64,000 nucleotides of DNA, from positions 5,352,607 through 5,416,606 of the forward strand of contig CM077834.1 in NCBI GenBank assembly GCA_039720395.1, read 5' to 3'. Shown piece by piece: positions 35,298 through 46,855 of this stretch (positions within the stretch are counted from its first letter, which is position 1; every line of letters begins with the position of its first letter). Position numbers and translations under genes: made by a program. Origin of the DNA: Liquidambar formosana (lineage: Eukaryota; Streptophyta; Magnoliopsida; Saxifragales; Altingiaceae). Under the pieces are notes generated by a model. That model was not told the DNA's origin. It did no database searches and saw only the letters and a list, made by a program, of their open reading frames with translations.

Positions 35298-37127
35298 TCA
35301 AGCGATTGTACAACCAATGGCTTCGGATTGATTCCAGAGTTTGTTCTCTCCGATAGAGACATCGGTCTCCATAGAATTGCACACTTCAACATCTGGACTG
35401 GATACAATTATTTTACAACCCTTATGCTCATTACCATAAGGGATTCCAATATACCCCAAATCCAGCCTCTCCCAAAGGTCGTCCAAGATTATGAGAACCT
35501 TATACTCCTGCTTCAATATCTCCGACAGTCTAGCTCGCCGAAGATATTCACCCTCTTCTTCAATTTCAGATCCCAAGAACAATGCGATTTGATCTTGAAT
35601 TATTTTCACGTCGGGAGTTGGGGGAACCTCTATCTTTACAACTTTACTGAAAAGCTTTTGTTCTTCAGCGTGTTCTGCCAATTGTTTAATCAGCATCGTT
35701 CTGTCTTCTTGCCAGTAGCCATATACTCCAATGATGGTGTGTATATTGTCCATTAGGCCATGCATGATTCTTCCTTTTGCCGTCATTTGCGAATCTGCAC
35801 TACTGAGATTAAAGCTATAACGGGCTTCAGGAATTATCGGTCCAAGGCAATTGGATACTCGATCAAAACTCGATTCATTGAAATCCGAAACTTGATCAGA
35901 ACCAAAACTTGATTCATTTAAATACGAAACTTGAAGAGAAAGAGAACTCGGTCCCCACAAAAAGAATGGTGGGTCAAAACCCAAACTTGGTTCATTGAAA
36001 TCCGATACTTGCTGAATGGCATCAATCCACTGATCTGGAGGCTTATTTCTCGATGCCCTTCCAGCCTTAATAATTGAATTTGGAATTCCACCAAGCTGTT
36101 TAATTAACTCCTCGACTCCTCGATCCAAAACATGAGAGTCAGGAATCGCTGCTTTTTTCTTGAAAAGAGCCAACGCATCTTGCTCCGATAATTCTTGGAC
36201 AAGGACATTTGCATTGGTCTCCATATCATCGCACACTCGAACAGATCGACTGATTACAATGATTTTACAACCCTTGTGGTCATTACCATAAGGGATTCCA
36301 ACTTCCCCTAAATCCAATCTCTCCCATACATCGTCCAAGATTATGAGAATCTTTTTCTTCTGCTTCAATATGTTAGACAGTCGAGATCGTCTTAGATGTT
36401 CACTCTCAATTTTGATTTTAAATCCGAAAAACTCTGCTATTGAATTCTGAATTACTTTATGGTCTGGACTCCGAGAAACCGTTGCAATTGCAACTGTATC
36501 GAAAAGCTTTGCTGCTGCAGCTTGTTTTGCCACTTGCATAATCAGCGTCGTTTTGCCTACTCCTTCCCTGCCCCATACTCCAATGTGCGTTATCATCTCG
36601 TCCTTCACTTTATCCATGATCCTTTGGATTGCCGCTGTTGATGACGCTAGAGGAATGAAATCTGAAGTAGGTATGTCTTCTACACACAGAATATGTGCGG
36701 GACGGGAAATGGTGTCGATGACGGACTTAACTTCATTTTTGACGACATCGATGTCATCTGCCATCGTTTTGGCATATTTACTTAACCGATGACGGCTAGA
36801 CCAATCAAGACGCAACGCATGCCACCACTTCTGGCTGAGGTTAACTATTTCTGTGTCCCATTTGTCCACGTCCTGCGAGATCCCATTTGCCTTACCTAGC
36901 CAGTCCAACACCACAGGCTCAACATTTTCCCCTCTATCTTTAGCTTCATTGACTAACGTATCAATACGAACTTTATCGGCCCTCAATGTAACAACTCCAT
37001 CCCTCAGGTCCTGCACATTGCTTCCATATTGTATCACATAAACAAGTTGTGGATAGACTGGATCAGTCCACAATTGCACGAAGAAACATGATACGAGAGC
37101 AATAAGAATATCTGCTACCAAGGGCAT
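35298..37127 (-). CDS. CC-NB-ARC resistance-type protein with second NB-ARC, copy 3 (609 aa)
   Basis: The cleanest of the three paralogues. Residues 1-20 are hydrophobic and about 25-150 form an RPS2/RPS5-type coiled coil. NB-ARC 1 has P-loop GVWGREGVGKTT (183-194), kinase-2 ILIILDDVW (260-268), RNBS-B (287-295) and GGIPN (346-350). A linker (about 372-445) holds three QVSDFNESSF-like repeats. NB-ARC 2 follows, with degenerate P-loop GVYGYWQEDRT (467-477), kinase-2 VLIILDDLW (544-552) and RNBS-B, ending at residue 609. The ARC2/MHD region and the LRR are absent. NB-ARC proteins bind ADP/ATP and act as cytosolic or membrane-linked immune switches. Whether this form signals is unknown. It starts just inside a conserved CCCCTCAG acceptor. 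Confidence 0.78.
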   Translation of the reverse strand: MPLVADILIALVSCFFVQLWTDPVYPQLVYVIQYGSNVQDLRDGVVTLRADKVRIDTLVNEAKDRGENVEPVVLDWLGKANGISQDVDKWDTEIVNLSQKWWHALRLDWSSRHRLSKYAKTMADDIDVVKNEVKSVIDTISRPAHILCVEDIPTSDFIPLASSTAAIQRIMDKVKDEMITHIGVWGREGVGKTTLIMQVAKQAAAAKLFDTVAIATVSRSPDHKVIQNSIAEFFGFKIKIESEHLRRSRLSNILKQKKKILIILDDVWERLDLGEVGIPYGNDHKGCKIIVISRSVRVCDDMETNANVLVQELSEQDALALFKKKAAIPDSHVLDRGVEELIKQLGGIPNSIIKAGRASRNKPPDQWIDAIQQVSDFNEPSLGFDPPFFLWGPSSLSLQVSYLNESSFGSDQVSDFNESSFDRVSNCLGPIIPEARYSFNLSSADSQMTAKGRIMHGLMDNIHTIIGVYGYWQEDRTMLIKQLAEHAEEQKLFSKVVKIEVPPTPDVKIIQDQIALFLGSEIEEEGEYLRRARLSEILKQEYKVLIILDDLWERLDLGYIGIPYGNEHKGCKIIVSSPDVEVCNSMETDVSIGENKLWNQSEAIGCTIA

Positions 37128-37405
37128 TTCTGAGGGGAAAAAAGAGGGTAGTAGTTAAAAAGAGTGGCGAATTAATTAATACGCTATAAAACAACGGTGA
37201 TGGTAAACAAACTACGTGGAAATTCAAAAGAACTATAAAGCAAAGGCACTATGAAGAGAAACAAATGCCATGCATAAAAGAAATGTTACTACGAACTAGA
37301 CACACTTGAAATATGAAAATATAAAATAAAATTTGATGGCTCGTTTCATACCTTAAAATCTCTCAATAGTTTGACGACAAATTAATACAGTAGGTAAAAG
37401 AGATA

Positions 37406-37680
37406 CTCCCTCTGTCTCATTAAGATATGCCATCTTCGCTATTTTTTTTTTGTCTCAAAATGTTTGTCTACTTTGAAAAGTCAAATTATAATTTTTTGAA
37501 GTTTCCTAAACTACCCTTTGTTTTTTTCAATAATTATTTTCAACACAAAACCCAATACAAAAAGGTTAAGGATATTTTTGGAAAGTTAGAATTTAATTAA
37601 TGACAAGTCAATGTAATGATGATTGTTTTTTAAACTCCGTGTTTTTTCAAACTTGGCCTATCTTTGTAGGACGGAAGGAG
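37406..37680. mobile_element. Stowaway-like MITE
   Basis: Begins CTCCCTCTGTCTCATTAAGA and ends with the near-complement GTAGGACGGAAGGAG, flanked by TA on both sides. The paralogues have AGAGATAATAAAC-type empty sites. This is the classic Stowaway/Tc1-Mariner signature. 275 bp, non-coding. Confidence 0.9.
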
Positions 37681-38149
37681 TACTAAACAAATTTGATACA
37701 AGATTTGAAATGACCATGGGGCAAGTAGCTAACAAAATGAATGCATGATAGACCAGAGCATACCTCAAAATCCCTGAGCATCACTATGAAAATTTACCAC
37801 ATTATCTATATAAAGAAGTGCTAAAAAGACGACAATTAACCAGTAGAGCATCCAAGAGTTTTTTTCTCTCAATGGTTACGCATAAGAACTTATTGACAAA
37901 CTAAGCTTCAACATTACTGTACTTACCTCCAAAATTCAACAGAGTAATACTTTCAAAATATTAATCATAATATTTAGGATAAATTGCAGTTAAGGGTCCA
38001 GAGCTTGGGCCATGATTCACTTAAGGGTCTCAAATTTCAATTGCGTCAATTTGGTACCCAACTTTAATGCTGACCAAAAATTACAAACGGTGTTAATAGA
38101 AACGTTGAAATAACCTTACTACCCCCCTAAAAAACGCCATCATTTTGAA

Positions 38150-38350
38150 TAAAAGTCTCCTTTCTTCTCAACAATTCAAGAAGCTAGCCCGTGCTACAAA
38201 TCCCGTCGGAATATTCTACCGGGAAACCGGCCCTAGCGAAGAGTTAGGCCAAGATAACCAGTTGGTGAACAAGTCGAATTCGACAGATTGGAAAGATGAG
38301 AATACGGAAACCCCGCCGGAAGTGGGGGAGGAAAATTTTACTGGGTACAT
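38150..38350 (+). pseudogene. Coding-like fragment captured inside the MULE
   Basis: This 200-bp patch is richer in GC than its surroundings and stays open in one frame (residues such as QFKKLARATNPVGIFYRE and TPPEVGEENF). It lies just inside the left inverted repeat. It looks like a piece of a host gene taken up by the element (Pack-MULE behaviour). I do not recognise the source gene. The fragment runs into repeat sequence at both ends. Confidence 0.4.
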
Positions 38351-38445
38351 ATCTGTACTCTATACTACCTATAAAAAGATGAATGTGAGAAAAACTTTTG
38401 ATTGACTAATATACCCTTATTTTAATTTTTAAATACACAACTACC

Positions 38446-38595
38446 CTTTTGCATATATAGGAAATATAGCAATATAAAACACATACCTTAATAAGAATTC
38501 TAAGGAAACTATACAGCTACCCTTCTGCATATATAGAAAATATAGCAATATAAAACACATACCTTAATAAGAATTATAAGGAAATTATAATTCGT
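38446..38595. repeat. Tandem duplication of about 78 bp
   Basis: Two copies of a unit containing AGCAATATAAAACACATACC lie between the two Helitron-like 5' ends. Confidence 0.75.
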
Positions 38596-38660
38596 ATAAT
38601 AATTAAATAAAACCAAACCCAAATAGGAATTCTAAGGAAACGGAAACTATAATTTGTATA

Positions 38661-40333
38661 TCTATACTACCTATAAAAGTCTCTTGAAAAGAAAAACTTT
38701 TGATTCACTTAATTATCCTCATTAGAAATCTTAAAGACAATAATACCTTTTCTTTTTCTTTTTTTATAATAAAACTTCCTTAAATATATATATATACACT
38801 AACGTTGTATTGGAAAACCTTTAAAACATTAATGTTTTCACTCTCTCAACAAGCCCTAAACCGACACCAATGTCCATCATCTCTGTTGATAGCCCCCTCC
38901 CACTTTTCTCTCTCGAAATCTAGGGTTTAAGGTTTGCGCTTTTTGATCTCCAAGGTAAACCCCGCATAGGGTTTCCTATTTTGCGGCCAAGACCATGATA
39001 TTGATATAAGAAATAAGAAACATAGCCGCGATAAATAGTTACATTTAAGAAATTCTTGAAAAGTTGAAAACCACATCTTGTGGGCTTGCGACCCCTCAAA
39101 CACATTCAATGGTAAGTGGTAAGGAGGACATCACATAGTGGGGGAAACAAGTATACAATCAAGTCTATATTAAATGGTTTTGCCCGTGTAAGTTTGGAGC
39201 ACGTGAGAAAAAATCTCTAATAGAAGTTTAAGTTTTGAAATTCATTGTCACTTAATCCTAAGATAATCTCATGGCCGGAATATCTATCCTACGATGGTTG
39301 CGTTATTTTCCTTATATATTTTTAGTTTTTGTGTTTTTCAGATATTGAGTTTCCCTAACCCTAACCCTCATCTTACCACTACATCACCAGGTATGCATCC
39401 TTTGTTGTTATTGTTATTGTTACTTTTTTTTTTTTTTTTTTTTTCCTGAAATTGAATAAAAATGTTGCAGATGCATACCATGTACACCATTAAAGAAAAA
39501 AAAATTGGTTCAAATTATGAGTATGAATTAAGTATAAAATGGGTAAAGTAAAGACTATAAAGTAAAGGCTACTGATTCATGCTCTAATAAATTATTTCAT
39601 CCTATTGTTGTAAAAAAAAAAAATAATAATAATTAACACCGTAATAATAACACAATAACTAACTCTAAAAGCTTATACTTTTATTTAAAATTATATATAT
39701 ATTCTTACTATTGGTGTGAGATAAAGTGGCCTACATGTAGGTTTGATATAAAGATGATCCACACGTGTCTAATATTTATTTTTAACAAAATAATAGAATC
39801 CTAAAAATAATATAAAAAACATATTAAAATCTTAAACCAAATAAAAACAGACACTCAGCCTAAGACTCTAACATGCCTGCATTGTGTGTGACTTAATTGC
39901 CAAGTGAAGATATATTGTAGGATTTTTGGTTACCAAGTTCTTGAAGACAAGCAAGGCAAGTTGACCAAATTCCGCCTCAAAAGTGTCTAAATTAAGCAAC
40001 ATGTACTTGGATCATATATTATAGAGGCATGGCATGGAACCAATACGTAATCTTTTTATTTTTATTTTTGAACAATAATAATAATAATTTCCTTCAGTTG
40101 AGGTTGCTTGAGGTGTAATTGATGCTTTTTGGTATAAGGTGCATTACGTACTCCTTATTTAGAATTAAGGTGTAATTTCTCTTCACTTTACTAAAATATT
40201 TCTTTCCTGAAGATTTCAAAGGAAAAAAGAAGAAGAAAGAAATAAAGAAATAAAGGTCAATTTAAAACCATGTTTGAAGATTTCAATATTGTCTAAGGTT
40301 TAAATCCCCTACAATGTAACCCCCTCCAAAGAG

Positions 40334-40382
<49 letters not shown>

Positions 40383-40629
40383 TTTTTTTTTTCTTTTTTT
40401 TTTCTTGCACCGCACTTGCACATATATACACACATTTTTTATATTTGATTTGTTAGGTGATCATGATACATATTTTTGTATTTTTATTTATTCTTCATGC
40501 ATTGATACTAATGATTCAAAGACCAAAATATAACAAAATTTTATGCTAAAGACATTTTACAAATAAATTATTTTTATGTTGATTTTTCTAAAAAACTTTT
40601 CTTCAAGCAAATTGAACGCATGTGTGCTA

Positions 40630-40672
<43 letters not shown>

Positions 40673-40887
40673 TATTTTTATGTTGATTTTTCTAAAAAAC
40701 TTTTCTTCAAGCAAATTGAACGCATGTGTGCTATAGTTAGAGTGTGTGTGTGTGTGTAATTATTTTTATGTTGATTTTTCTAAAAAACTTTTCTTCAAGC
40801 AAATTGAACGCATGTGTGCGTGTAATTATTTTTATGTTGATTTTTCTAAAAAACTTTTCTTCAAGCAAATTGAACGCATGTGTGCTA

Positions 40888-40929
<42 letters not shown>

Positions 40930-41006
40930 CCTATAAAAGGCTGAATCTCAAAAAAACTTTTGAATGACCAATATACCCTTATTTAAAAAAAAAAATACAT
41001 ATCTAC

Positions 41007-41048
<42 letters not shown>

Positions 41049-41505
41049 ACCTATAAAAGGCTGAATCTCAAAAAAACTTTTGAATGACCAATATACCCTT
41101 ATTTAAAAAAAAAATACATATCTACCCTTCCTTTAATTGAAACACATAATAAACATTCTTATCATTTAGTAACAAATGAAAGTTAGATTTTAACTCAAAC
41201 TTTTAACAAATTAAAGTTAGATTCTTATTCAAATTCTTTTTCCTAGAGCAACTATTAAGTTGCATGATAATATATATGAATATAAACTCTTCAAATATTC
41301 CGTTTTATGAAGAAAAAAAAATTATGAATGTATATCTAAAGAGTTTTTAATCTTTCGTTGACAATTTTGATTATTAAAAAAAAAAGAAAAAGGAATGTAC
41401 TTTTGAATTTTAAACTTTATCTTTTATGAAAAATATAAAATATTTATGTATTTATTATTTTGTATTTAAGAATATTCACGTGCATTGCACGTGTGCTATA
41501 TCTAG
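38661..41505 (+). mobile_element. Non-autonomous Helitron nested in the MULE
   Basis: 5' end A|TCTATACTACCTATAAAAG. The 3' end has the hairpin CACGTGC-ATT-GCACGTG followed 8 nt later by CTAG|T. These are canonical plant Helitron termini inserted between A and T. A second 5'-like end (TCTATACTACCTATAAAAA) sits at 38359, which suggests nesting or a duplicated terminus. No Rep/helicase frame, so it depends on partners. Confidence 0.8.
40566..41130. repeat. Compound tandem repeat with (TG)n arrays
   Basis: Four copies of a unit of about 62 bp (ATTTTTATGTTGATTTTTCT through GAACGCATGTGTG), at about 40566, 40668, 40757 and 40822, alternate with (TG)n tracts. They are followed by two copies of a unit of about 80 bp starting ACCTATAAAAGGCTGAATCT (40929, 41047). 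The latter resembles the Helitron 5' sub-terminal sequence. Confidence 0.85.
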
Positions 41506-43061
41506 TATATATATGTATACGTATATACCATGTAGAAAATTTTACTTTCTTGAGTTATCTTTGAACTTGATGACCCTATTCTATGTTTTTGGGGTCAAGG
41601 AACTTGTTGGTAACCTTTAATTTGAAGGAAAATGAACATAACTTAATATTTTGAAAAACTACAGATTTTTGGGTTGTGAAACCGAACCATTTTTGGGTTA
41701 TGAAACACATGTGTTTTTATGAACTTTTGTATGAACATTTATATAACCTTGTAAAGGGCTGAACAAGTTTTAAAATGACTTTTGAATCACTAGATTTGGC
41801 CAAGAAATGAGTGAGATACGTTAGAAAAAGTTAGCCCAAAACAGACTCAACCAAATAGAATCTTAGATGCAGCCCGTGGGGGTTGAAGATGAAGTACGAA
41901 ATTATGATCCAGTGTGGGTGCACTTACCCACACCTATCGTGTACTCATGCTTTTGAAGACCTTAAGTTAACCTGATCAACCCCAAATTCGACAGACAGAT
42001 TCGTCTTGATGAGCCCTACCATCTATGACCCTTGGTTGACTACTTTGACCGCAGTTTGATCAATTTTGACTTTTGAAGCGAAGGCTATGCGTTTTTTTAG
42101 TAGTGGTTGATTATATTAGAGTGACTAATCAATATTTTTGAAATGATATGTTATTAGACACTATTACATGAGTGCTTGTATTACGTAATTTTGTGGAAAT
42201 GGATTAGAAATACTAATTAATATTTTTTATATAATATGTTATTAGACACTATTACATGGGTGCTTGTATTACGTAATTTTGTGGTAATAGATTAGAAATA
42301 CCTCCAGTGTGAAAGAAAGAAAAGGAAGAGAGAGAGAGAGAGAAAGGAGAGATCCAGATCTAGCAAAAATTAGGAATATAGAGGCTAATAAGAAGGGTAA
42401 AATAGGGTTTTTATACCATAAATGGTGAAATGGGGATAATGTTATTTAAATTTGGTCACATGCACTGCATGTGCAAATTTAGAAGCAATTCCGTTTGGTC
42501 ATGAACGGTTTCTAACGGTGGACTCCAAATTGAAATCAAACTAATACTTTGGGTACCCAATTGATGCAATTAAAATTTGGAATCTTTAAGTAAAACATGA
42601 CCTAAACTCTGGACCCTTAAGTGCAATTTATCCTAATATTTACAAAAAAATGTGTATGTCTAGCCTTTACACATATATTGGATGTCTAGCCTTTACACAT
42701 ATATTGGACATTGTTTTCACATACCAAAAAAACAAAAAAGCTTATAATAAATCTTCAAAACTATTCCGACGAGGCCTCATGCCTTAGTAGCAGTTATATG
42801 ATTGTCTCATTGTCAATGATTTCACATACCCAAAAAAAAAAAATTTTGAAAACAAAATAGTGTTATTGGTCCTTGGTTTCCTACTCTTTCAACTCGGTAA
42901 CTCTTATTTTTATTTTATTTTTTCAACACTAAAATTAGGAGTAGCATTTAAGAACACTGATGGAGCCCCAGAAAAGCTAGTTCTTGGGATTTTACATTTT
43001 AAATTCAACGGCTCAAGCCAGCTTTAGACTGCACTGAAATACTGAATTATCATTTATTCAT

Positions 43062-44520
43062 GGGTAAATGACGTTTTAATACCATGAACTTTACACCAAA
43101 TGTCAATTTGGTCCATAAACTCATACATTGCACGATTTTAGGACAATTTTAAAATTTTTGATTCAATGTAGGCCAACCAGTAACGTCCGTCACTTAAGGT
43201 TAATGGAATAGCACGTGACCAACATGTGCATGCTTAGTTGGCACACACGTGGCAGCAAATGATGTAAACGATGTCGTTTGAAGCCAAAAAAAATTAAAAC
43301 ATAAATAAACAAATAAACAAAACAACAGAAAAAAGAAAAAAAGAAAAAGAAAAAGGGATGTTGTTTATCCTCACCGGTATCTCCTTTGCCGAAGAGGATG
43401 AAGGCCTTGCTGGGTATCTCTTTCGCCAGAAAAAAACGGAAGTAAAGAATGGGGAAGAAAAATGGATGGGATGAAGAAAAAATGGAAGCAAGTTGCTGCA
43501 GCGGCATGACCTTCATCGGCTGGGATGAAGATGGAGAGGCTAACGTGGTGAGGGTTTGGAGAAACAACACCAGATTTGAAAAATGGATGGGCCTGGTAAG
43601 GGGCTTTGCTGTCGTAAGGGGCTTTGTCGCCGATAAGGGGCTTTGCCGTCGTAAGGGGCTTTGCCGCTGGTAAGGGGCTTTGCCGTCTCTTTCTTTTCTT
43701 TCTGTGGTGCTTTTTTTTTTTTTTTTCATCTGCTCTGTTTAGAGGCAGCCATGGCCGTCGTCCGCCTCGTTGTCGTCGGCTCTCCTGGTCCTCGTCGCCA
43801 TCCTCGTCTTCATCTCCTCCCAGATCTACACCACGCCTCCCATCTGCGAACCAATTGTCGTCCCCATCGCCATCCTCATCCTCATCTCTTCCCAGATCTA
43901 CACCACAGTGGCGTTGTGGGTAATGGGTAAAGGGGTTTGGGATTTTGAAGATGATGGTTGGGGGGGGGGGGGGGGGAAACAAACAGTGGTTGAATAGGTA
44001 TGGGATGATGAAGATGATAATTTATATTTATATTTTTTGAATTTTTTGTTTTGTTGTGAGATGATGAAAAAAATGCAAAGAATATTTTGGGGGTGCTAGA
44101 TTTGTGCTAGATTTTTCTTCACCCTTCTTTACTTCCGTTTTTTTCGGCGAAGGAAATACCCGACGAGCCCTTCATCCTCTTTGGCGAAGGAGATTCCCGG
44201 CGAGGATGAACAACATCCCTTTTTCTTCTTCTTTTTTTTTTTTTTTTCTTTTTTCTGTTGTTTTGTTTATTTGTTTATTTATGTTTTAATTTTTTTGGCT
44301 TCAAACAACATCGTTTGCATCATTTGTTGCCACGTGTGTGCCAACTAAGCACGCACGTGTTGGTCACGTGCTATTCCGTTAACCTTAAGTGACGGACGTT
44401 ACTAGTTGGCCTACATTGAATCAAAAATTTTAAAATTGTCCTAAAATCATGCAATGTATGAGTTTATGGACCAAATTGACATTTGGTGTAAAGTTCATGG
44501 TATTAAAACATCATTTACCC
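43062..44520. mobile_element. Mutator-like element with TIRs of about 400 bp
   Basis: Starts GGGTAAATGACGTTTTAATA and ends with the complement CATCATTTACCC. The 9-bp duplication TTTATTCAT is perfect (43053-43061, 44521-44529), and the paralogues at 10594 and 22791 show the empty site. The inverted arms run to about 43460 and from about 44110. Between them are five units of AAGGGGCTTTGCCGTC (about 43590-43690), a duplicated CTCTTCCCAGATCTACACCA-type segment and a 17-G run (43960-43976). No transposase. Open frames here are low complexity. Confidence 0.9.
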
Positions 44521-45310
44521 TTTATTCATCCATGTCATCATATAAACTGGGAAAATTAAAATTAAAATATATCAAAACAAAACAACAAGAATACTCCATC
44601 GCAGACAAATGAATGGGAAGGCTTACCCCAGAGATCCAGGAGATGGAATTCACCACCGGTCCACCACCGTCAGTATTAGCTTAAAGACCTCTGCAAAACA
44701 CAAACCTCTTTCTTTTATCTTTATTTTTAAGAAACCCAAAATGTCAATGCCACTTAGAATAAAGAGAAAAAAATAAAGGAGTAGAACAGGACATCTTTGG
44801 CCAAACTGAAATTCTCTCAACGCGCTAATGAGGCCAAACATAAACTAATTAATGAACAAGAAAGGGAGCCAGGAAGCAGAATTTCAGAAATCTCTAGAGA
44901 TTGCAATTTGCAAAGATATACTGAAAGACGGAAATTTTTTTAAGCTTGCACGAACCCATCCGTAAGGCAGTAAGGGCGAAATCACAGTGAAAAAAAAAAA
45001 AAAAAAAAAACAGAGTGAACAAAATTTTCTTAAGTCCAAAATAAATAAATAATAAATAAAGGGAGAGAGAGAGGCTCACAGTAGTAGTATTGCCGACAAG
45101 GGGATCCAAAAGGGCTCGTCTCCGGCCAACAAGAGCGGATGAACGGATCTACTGTATGCCCAGCCCGAAGTCTGAGAGGGAACGAGAGAGAGACGATGAT
45201 GTTATGTTTGGTAAAATGAAAAAAATGGAAGGAAGAAAAATGGATGAGGGTGGTAGAAGGAAGGAGACTTTTCCTTTGTTTAATTAGGAATAAAACGCAG
45301 AGGGACAAGG

Positions 45311-46140
45311 TCTCCATCCTCTTCCATCAAATATTCAAATCTTTACACTTCGGTGAAAGGTTTTTTATTTTATGAATTGTTTATAAGTAAAGAAAAAGGA
45401 GCTTGGTCCAAGAACATCGGAAATAAAAAGTTCGTACGTCTTCCTTTTAACAGTAACACGGTAGGGAGTAGGGTGGTAGAAGGAAGGAGACTTTTCCGTT
45501 GTTTAATTAGGAATAAAATGCCGAGGGACAAGGTCTTCATCCTCTTCCATCAAATATTCAAATCTTTACCCTTCGGTGAAAGGTTTTTTATTTTATGAAT
45601 TGTTTATAAATAAAGAAAAAGGAGCTTAGTCCAAGAACAACGAAATTAAAAGAGTGAGTACGTCTTCCATTTAACTATGACACGGTAGGGAGGAGGGTGG
45701 TAGAAGGAAGGAGACTTTTCCTTTGTTTAATTAGGAATAAAACGTGGAGGGACAAGGTCTCCATCCTCTTCCATTAAATATTCAAATCTTTACCCTTCGG
45801 TGAAAGGTTTTTTATTTTATGAATTGTTTATTAATAAAGAAAAATAAGCTTAATCCAAGAACATCGGGAATAAAAGAGTGAGTATGTCTTCCATTTAACT
45901 GTGACACAGTAGGGAGGAGGGTGGTAGAAGGAAGGAGACTTTTCTTTTGTTTAATTAGGAATAAACATGGAGGGACAAGGTCTCCATCCTCTTCCATCAA
46001 ATATTCAAATCTTTACCCTTCGGTGAAAGGTTTTTTATTTTATGAATTGTTTATAAATAAAGAAAAAGGAGCTTAGTCCAAAAACATCGGGAATAAAAGA
46101 GTGATCGAGTATGTCTTCCATTTAATTGTGACACGGTCAT
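45311..46140. repeat. Four tandem 223-bp repeats upstream of resistance gene copy 3
   Basis: Units begin TCT(C/T)CATCCTCTTCCATCAAA at 45311, 45534, 45758 and 45981, a period of 223-224 bp. Each contains a segment found once in the other paralogues (GGAAGGAGACTTTTCCTTTG). They lie directly upstream of leader exon 1 on the minus strand, so the presumed promoter region is multiplied. Each also carries TTTATAAA, a possible TATA-type box, though this is only a short match. Confidence 0.92.
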
Positions 46141-46855
46141 GTAATGTTATAGGTTAATAGAAAGAAAATTAATTGAGTTAATGGGATCAAAAAGTACTCT
46201 ATCGTTTCACTTTATTTCATTTTTATTGATTATAATATCACATAAACCATATTACAATTACATACTTCATATAAATTTTTTTGGAAATAAAAAGGATTTG
46301 ACCTTTTGAGGATGAGGTAACCCAAAAATTTGTGGGGCTAGGTTGGGATAATAAATGGTGAACAATTGATCCGCCCCGAATTAAATTCACTGTACTCCAT
46401 ATTTATATTTCTTCTCTTCCTAATTAACCGTCCCCCTTTAAAAAAAAAACACGTTTTTTTTATGAAATCTTATTAAATTTTTTCACATCAATATATATGT
46501 TTTAATATTCTAATTTTGCCATTAAGTTTATCAAACATTGGGAAATGAAATAAAAAGAATCATTAATTTTTGAAATACGACAATAATTTTGAAATATTTC
46601 CAAAAAAAATAAATAAATAAATAAAAATAATTTAAGACAGAAGGGAGTATTTTATATAAAGTGGCTCATTCACCTGGTACTTCTGATACGCTTTCCTATC
46701 TCAATTAACACTTGGTTTCCTTTCACATTTTTATTTTACTTTCCCCCTTTTTTAGTCCTATTATTATTTTTTTCCTTTTTCAGTTTTAAGAGGTGGGACC
46801 ATGACTTTTTCTCTGTGGCTTTACTCCCTACATGTGCAATTTCTCTGTGGCTTTA

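Larger units (their letters stand above)
37977..42633. mobile_element. Mutator-like element, 4.66 kb, carrying a Helitron
   Basis: The terminal inverted repeats of about 130 bp start GGATAAATTGCA(G/C)TTAAGG, and the 9-bp target duplication TAATATTTA is perfect (37968-37976, 42634-42642). The sister copies near 10195 and 22390 hold the empty site. No transposase frame is recognisable. The interior holds a coding-like fragment (about 38150-38350), a nested Helitron (38661-41505) and AT-rich DNA. Confidence 0.9.
37128..45160 (-). other. 5' leader of resistance gene copy 3, intron inflated by transposons
   Basis: The coding exon starts at 37129. Exon 2 is 44690-44627 (64 bp, with an 8-bp duplication relative to the paralogues). 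Exon 1 ends near 45079. The second intron is 7497 bp. Subtracting the Stowaway, the two MULEs and one copy of each target duplication leaves 1086 bp, close to 1059 and 1051 bp in the paralogues. Whether it still splices cannot be told from sequence. Confidence 0.65.

Noticed and set aside
39350..39372. CCCTAACCCTAACCCT, telomere-like
   Set aside because: Only two to three units inside a transposon; too short to be a telomeric tract.
43190..43982. Frames with poly-Pro and Asp/Glu repeats up to 203 codons
   Set aside because: Low-complexity interior of a non-autonomous MULE; no transposase motif.
45311..46140. Regular repeats considered as a CRISPR array
   Set aside because: Units are contiguous 223-bp tandem copies with no spacers, in plant DNA.
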